Source of the DNA: an uncultured Muribaculaceae bacterium
GTDB lineage: Bacteria > Bacteroidota > Bacteroidia > Bacteroidales > Muribaculaceae
Length of the DNA stretch: 64,000 nucleotides
Reading direction: 5' to 3'
Assembly: GCA_910586995.1 (NCBI GenBank)
Contig: CAJUKZ010000002.1
Span: 186,001 to 250,000 of the forward strand
Shown here: positions 61,244-64,000 of the stretch, piece after piece
Layout: each line of letters begins with the position of its first letter
How positions within the stretch are numbered: position 1 is the stretch's first letter
The notes under the pieces: generated by a model
The model's database searches: none
What the model was told of the DNA's origin: nothing
What the model saw: the letters and a program-made list of their open reading frames with translations, nothing else
Made by a program: the position numbers and the translations under genes

Positions 61244-63505
61244 TCAGTGGCGGCGTCTGCCTTGACGAGTCTTATTCTTTTTTTTCTTCTGAGTACGCGA
61301 CAATGCTTCAGCTACGGTTATAGCCTCACCCATATCGTCCTCCTTTTTGCGAGGACGCCCGGAGTCATCGAGCAACGCGAAATCAAGCATACGTCGGTTT
61401 ACGTCGGCACGCGCCACCTGAACCTTAACAATATCGCCAAGTCTGTAACGATTGTTGTGACGCCGTCCTACCAGACAATAGTTCCGCTCATCGAAGTCAT
61501 AGTAATCGTCGGCAAGATCGCGCATTGGCACAAGTCCTTCGCAATGGTTGTCGTCAAGTTCCACATACAATCCCCACTCAGTGACTCCGGAAATGACACC
61601 CGAGAAAGTCTCACCGAGCCTGTCGGCCATATATTCCACCTGCTTGAACTTAATTGAAGAACGCTCGGCCTGAGCGGCCAACTGCTCCATCTCCGACGAA
61701 TGCTTGCACTCGTCCTCAAGCCTGTCGCGCCCTACACTTCGGCCTCCATTAAGGTATTTCTCAAGAAGTCTGTGCACCATCATGTCGGGATAGCGGCGTA
61801 TCGGAGATGTAAAGTGAGTGTAATAATCGAATGCCAGACCATAATGCCCGATATTATTCACAGAATATGCCGCTTTAGCCATTGACCGTATGGCCAATGT
61901 GCTCAGAAGATTTTCCTCCGGAGTGCCCTTGACCTGCATTATCATCTTATTGATAGAGCGGTTTACCTCTCTCGCACTACCGGTGGTTTTGATACGATAG
62001 CCGAAATTACGGGCCAAAGCCGCCAGATTGCCAAGTTTTGTCGCATCCGGCATATCATGAATACGGTATACGAATGCTTTTGCTTTCTTTCCTTTTGCCG
62101 GCTTTCCAATAGCAGAGGCTACAGTGCGGTTGGCAAGGAGCATGAATTCCTCGATCAGTTTGTTGGCGTCTTTGGAGACTTTCACAAATACACCAACCGG
62201 GTGTCCGGTTTCGTCAATGTCGAAACGCACCTCCTCACGGTCGAATTCCACTGCGCCCTCGTCAAAACGATTCTTGCGCAGGATCTTGGCAAACCTGTCG
62301 AGAGTAAGAATCTCCTCAGACAACTCACCTTCACCTTTTTCAATAATCTCCTGCGCCTCCTCGTAAGTGAACCTCCTCACCGAGCGTGTCACCGTACGGC
62401 AGATGCGGTAATCAAGCACTCTCGCTTCATCATCCATCTCGAATATGCATGAGAATGTGAGTTTGTCTTCATCGGGACGCAACGAACATATGCCGTTGCT
62501 CAGGTGTTCGGGCAACATCGGCACCACACGGTCCACAAGATAGACACTTGTGGCACGCGCCTCAGCCTCGCGCTCGATGCTTGTGTTAGGACGTACATAA
62601 TGCGTCACGTCGGCTATATGCACACCTACCTCATAGTGCCCGTTGGGCAAACGCCGGAACGACAGCGCATCGTCGAAGTCCTTGGCATCGCGCGGGTCGA
62701 TGGTGAACGTAGTCACACCACGCATGTCCACTCGCTTGGCCACCTCCTCGTCGGTAATTCCGGAGTCGATCTTCGCAGCCGCTTTCTCTACAGACTCGGG
62801 ATATTTATAGGGTAGATTATATTCGGCAAGTATGGCATGTATCTCAGCGGTGTTATCTCCGGCCTTACCGAGAATGTCGATTACCTCACCCTTAGGATTC
62901 TTGGCATCCGCATCCCACGATGTGATCTTTACCACAGCTTTATCGCCGGTCTTACCACCTTTGAGCTTGGCTCTCGGAATGAATATATCATTGGCCAGAT
63001 ATTTTGAATCAGTGGTAAGATAGCCGAAATGCTTGTCGACGTCAAGCGTGCCGATGAAAGTCTGATCTTTTTTCTCTATTATTTCAATTACCTCTGCTTC
63101 GGGTTCTGCGCCCTTACGGCGGGCAGCGATATTAACCCTCACACGATCGCCATTGAGAGCATGCATGGAGTTTCTCTCCGCTACCATTATCTCCTCCCCA
63201 TCAGCATCGGTTGTCACTGAATTCTTGCCATTCGATCGTCTGGAGAAGACACCGGTGGTGACAGACGATCTCTCAGGAGTCTTATATTTTCCGGGAGAAG
63301 TCTCGATAAGGCCACCATCGAACGCGAGTTCTGCCAGATAAAGGGCTACCTGGCGCTGCGATGCCGCATCTTCCACACCAATGGCGTGCGATACCTGCCG
63401 GTAGTTGAATGTATTGCTTTTCTGCATCGACACAAATGTATCGACAGCCGCGCGCAGTTCATTGCTGCGGAGCTTTGCAGTCTGTGTTCTTGATTTCTTA
63501 GTCAT
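61244..63505 (-). CDS. rnr: Ribonuclease R
   Basis: This is a 753-residue 3'-5' exoribonuclease. Two N-terminal cold-shock-like OB domains (about residues 70-230) precede the RNB catalytic domain with FTIDPRDAKDFDDALSF, whose Asp residues bind magnesium. An S1 domain (about 640-720) and a Lys/Arg-rich tail follow. It degrades structured RNA. The ATG at 63505 (MTKKSRTQTAKLRSNEL) was used; an ATG nine codons upstream is also present. folB follows in the same transcript. Confidence 0.95.
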   Translation of the reverse strand: MTKKSRTQTAKLRSNELRAAVDTFVSMQKSNTFNYRQVSHAIGVEDAASQRQVALYLAELAFDGGLIETSPGKYKTPERSSVTTGVFSRRSNGKNSVTTDADGEEIMVAERNSMHALNGDRVRVNIAARRKGAEPEAEVIEIIEKKDQTFIGTLDVDKHFGYLTTDSKYLANDIFIPRAKLKGGKTGDKAVVKITSWDADAKNPKGEVIDILGKAGDNTAEIHAILAEYNLPYKYPESVEKAAAKIDSGITDEEVAKRVDMRGVTTFTIDPRDAKDFDDALSFRRLPNGHYEVGVHIADVTHYVRPNTSIEREAEARATSVYLVDRVVPMLPEHLSNGICSLRPDEDKLTFSCIFEMDDEARVLDYRICRTVTRSVRRFTYEEAQEIIEKGEGELSEEILTLDRFAKILRKNRFDEGAVEFDREEVRFDIDETGHPVGVFVKVSKDANKLIEEFMLLANRTVASAIGKPAKGKKAKAFVYRIHDMPDATKLGNLAALARNFGYRIKTTGSAREVNRSINKMIMQVKGTPEENLLSTLAIRSMAKAAYSVNNIGHYGLAFDYYTHFTSPIRRYPDMMVHRLLEKYLNGGRSVGRDRLEDECKHSSEMEQLAAQAERSSIKFKQVEYMADRLGETFSGVISGVTEWGLYVELDDNHCEGLVPMRDLADDYYDFDERNYCLVGRRHNNRYRLGDIVKVQVARADVNRRMLDFALLDDSGRPRKKEDDMGEAITVAEALSRTQKKKKNKTRQGRRRH

Positions 63506-63561
63506 AAATAGTTGATTTTTCAGATTATGCATGTTGATTTACATGCCTGATCCCCATATAT

Positions 63562-63611
63562 AAAAAACAACGGCCACACTCCGAAAGTTTTACCCCGGAC
63601 GCGGCGCGTTG
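63562..63611 (-). terminator. Rho-independent terminator after gyrB
   Basis: On the minus strand a bulged stem with CAACG/CGTTG ends (63568-63572 with 63607-63611) and a GC-rich inner part is followed by a run of six T (plus-strand A run 63562-63567). It lies 32 bases after the gyrB stop. Confidence 0.72.
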
Positions 63612-63643
63612 TAAAAATTTATATCAGGCAATACCTCTTATGG

Positions 63644-64000
63644 TTACGCGTCTATATTGGCGTAGTGGGCATTGTCTTCGATGAACTCGCGTCGCGGTCC
63701 GACGTCTTCACCCATAAGCATCGAGAATATACGGTCGGCCTCTGCCGCATCCGATATGTGGACTTGCTTCAGCATACGGTGTTCAGGCGACATGGTTGTA
63801 AAACGCAACTCCTCGGCACTCATCTCACCAAGACCTTTGAATCGCTGAACCTTTACGCGATCGCCATGCTCGGCAATATAGCGCTGAAGCTGATTATCGG
63901 TCCAGCAATATTCCTCTTTCTTACCTATAGTCACTTTGTAAAGCGGCGGTGTGGCCAGATATAGATAGCCATTCTCGATGATCGGACGCATGCGACGGAA
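63644..64000 (-). CDS. gyrB: DNA gyrase subunit B, C-terminal end (5' part outside window)
   Basis: Only about 119 codons are in the window; the frame is open at the right edge. The TOPRIM/C-terminal GyrB motifs are ATPPLYKVTIGKKEEYCW, VQRFKGLGEMSAEELRFTTM, and SMLMGEDVGPRREFIEDNA at the end. The region binds GyrA and metal. ParE has a similar end, but this terminal sequence fits GyrB better. The gene ends before a terminator at 63562. Confidence 0.88.
   Translation of the reverse strand, partial: FRRMRPIIENGYLYLATPPLYKVTIGKKEEYCWTDNQLQRYIAEHGDRVKVQRFKGLGEMSAEELRFTTMSPEHRMLKQVHISDAAEADRIFSMLMGEDVGPRREFIEDNAHYANIDA

Noticed and set aside
1..64000. CRISPR arrays, insertion sequences, tRNA and rRNA genes
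   Set aside because: Reading the gaps showed no regularly spaced repeats, transposase genes with terminal repeats, tRNA-like cloverleafs or rRNA sequence.

Overview
The window looks like chromosomal DNA of a gut Bacteroidales bacterium, most likely of the Muribaculaceae. The gene families are typical of Bacteroidota: a 286-residue primary sigma factor, an RprX/RprY-type two-component system, DPP III with an HECLGH motif, a T9SS-like C-terminal sorting tail and a putative porin. Promoters follow the Bacteroides form (TTTG, about 19-21 bases, TAnnTTTG) and gene starts lack evident Shine-Dalgarno sites. Coding density is high and many neighbours overlap as ATGA. I found no rRNA, tRNA, CRISPR array, insertion sequence or prophage.

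Layout. 1-1366 is the 3' part of recQ. 1399-6426 is a tightly overlapped operon: a sugar-kinase-like protein fused to a RapZ C-terminal domain, a MurU-like nucleotidyltransferase, a secreted subtilase and a membrane protein. 6525-11519 holds an M16 peptidase, an HD-domain protein overlapping ilvE, and a small coiled-coil protein. 11871-20792 carries rprX/rprY-like regulators, a VanZ-like protein, rpoD, an ABC-2 exporter pair, an HtrA protease and a mutarotase. 20917-25195 is a probable polyamine unit (agmatine deiminase, N-carbamoylputrescine amidase) followed by an outer-membrane porin-like protein. 25230-28334 has a substrate-binding-domain protein and several small membrane or stress-like proteins. 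28485-29711 is a metal exporter with a C-terminal HMA domain.

29808-35860 is the most unusual stretch: seven co-directional genes for a Sel1-repeat protein, two very acidic proteins of the same layout, two FHA proteins with zinc ribbons, a secreted caspase-like peptidase and a LytTR regulator. It ends at a strong bidirectional terminator. A Hanks-type kinase at 57373-59043 could supply phosphothreonine marks for the FHA domains, but that link is inference.

36070-64000 is mostly housekeeping: a GH16 glycanase, sodB, rubrerythrin, rfbA, an mtaB/acyltransferase/GT2/mutS2 overlapping run, dxr-rseP-rlmI, DPP III, a nitroreductase, a thioredoxin lipoprotein, mdh, PBP1A, a GlsB-like protein, the kinase, a C1B peptidase, folB, rnr and the 3' end of gyrB.

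All functions are read from protein motifs and family memory. No database search was run. Start codons that differ from the longest open frame were chosen from signal peptides, conserved N-termini, promoter positions or gene overlaps, as stated in each entry.
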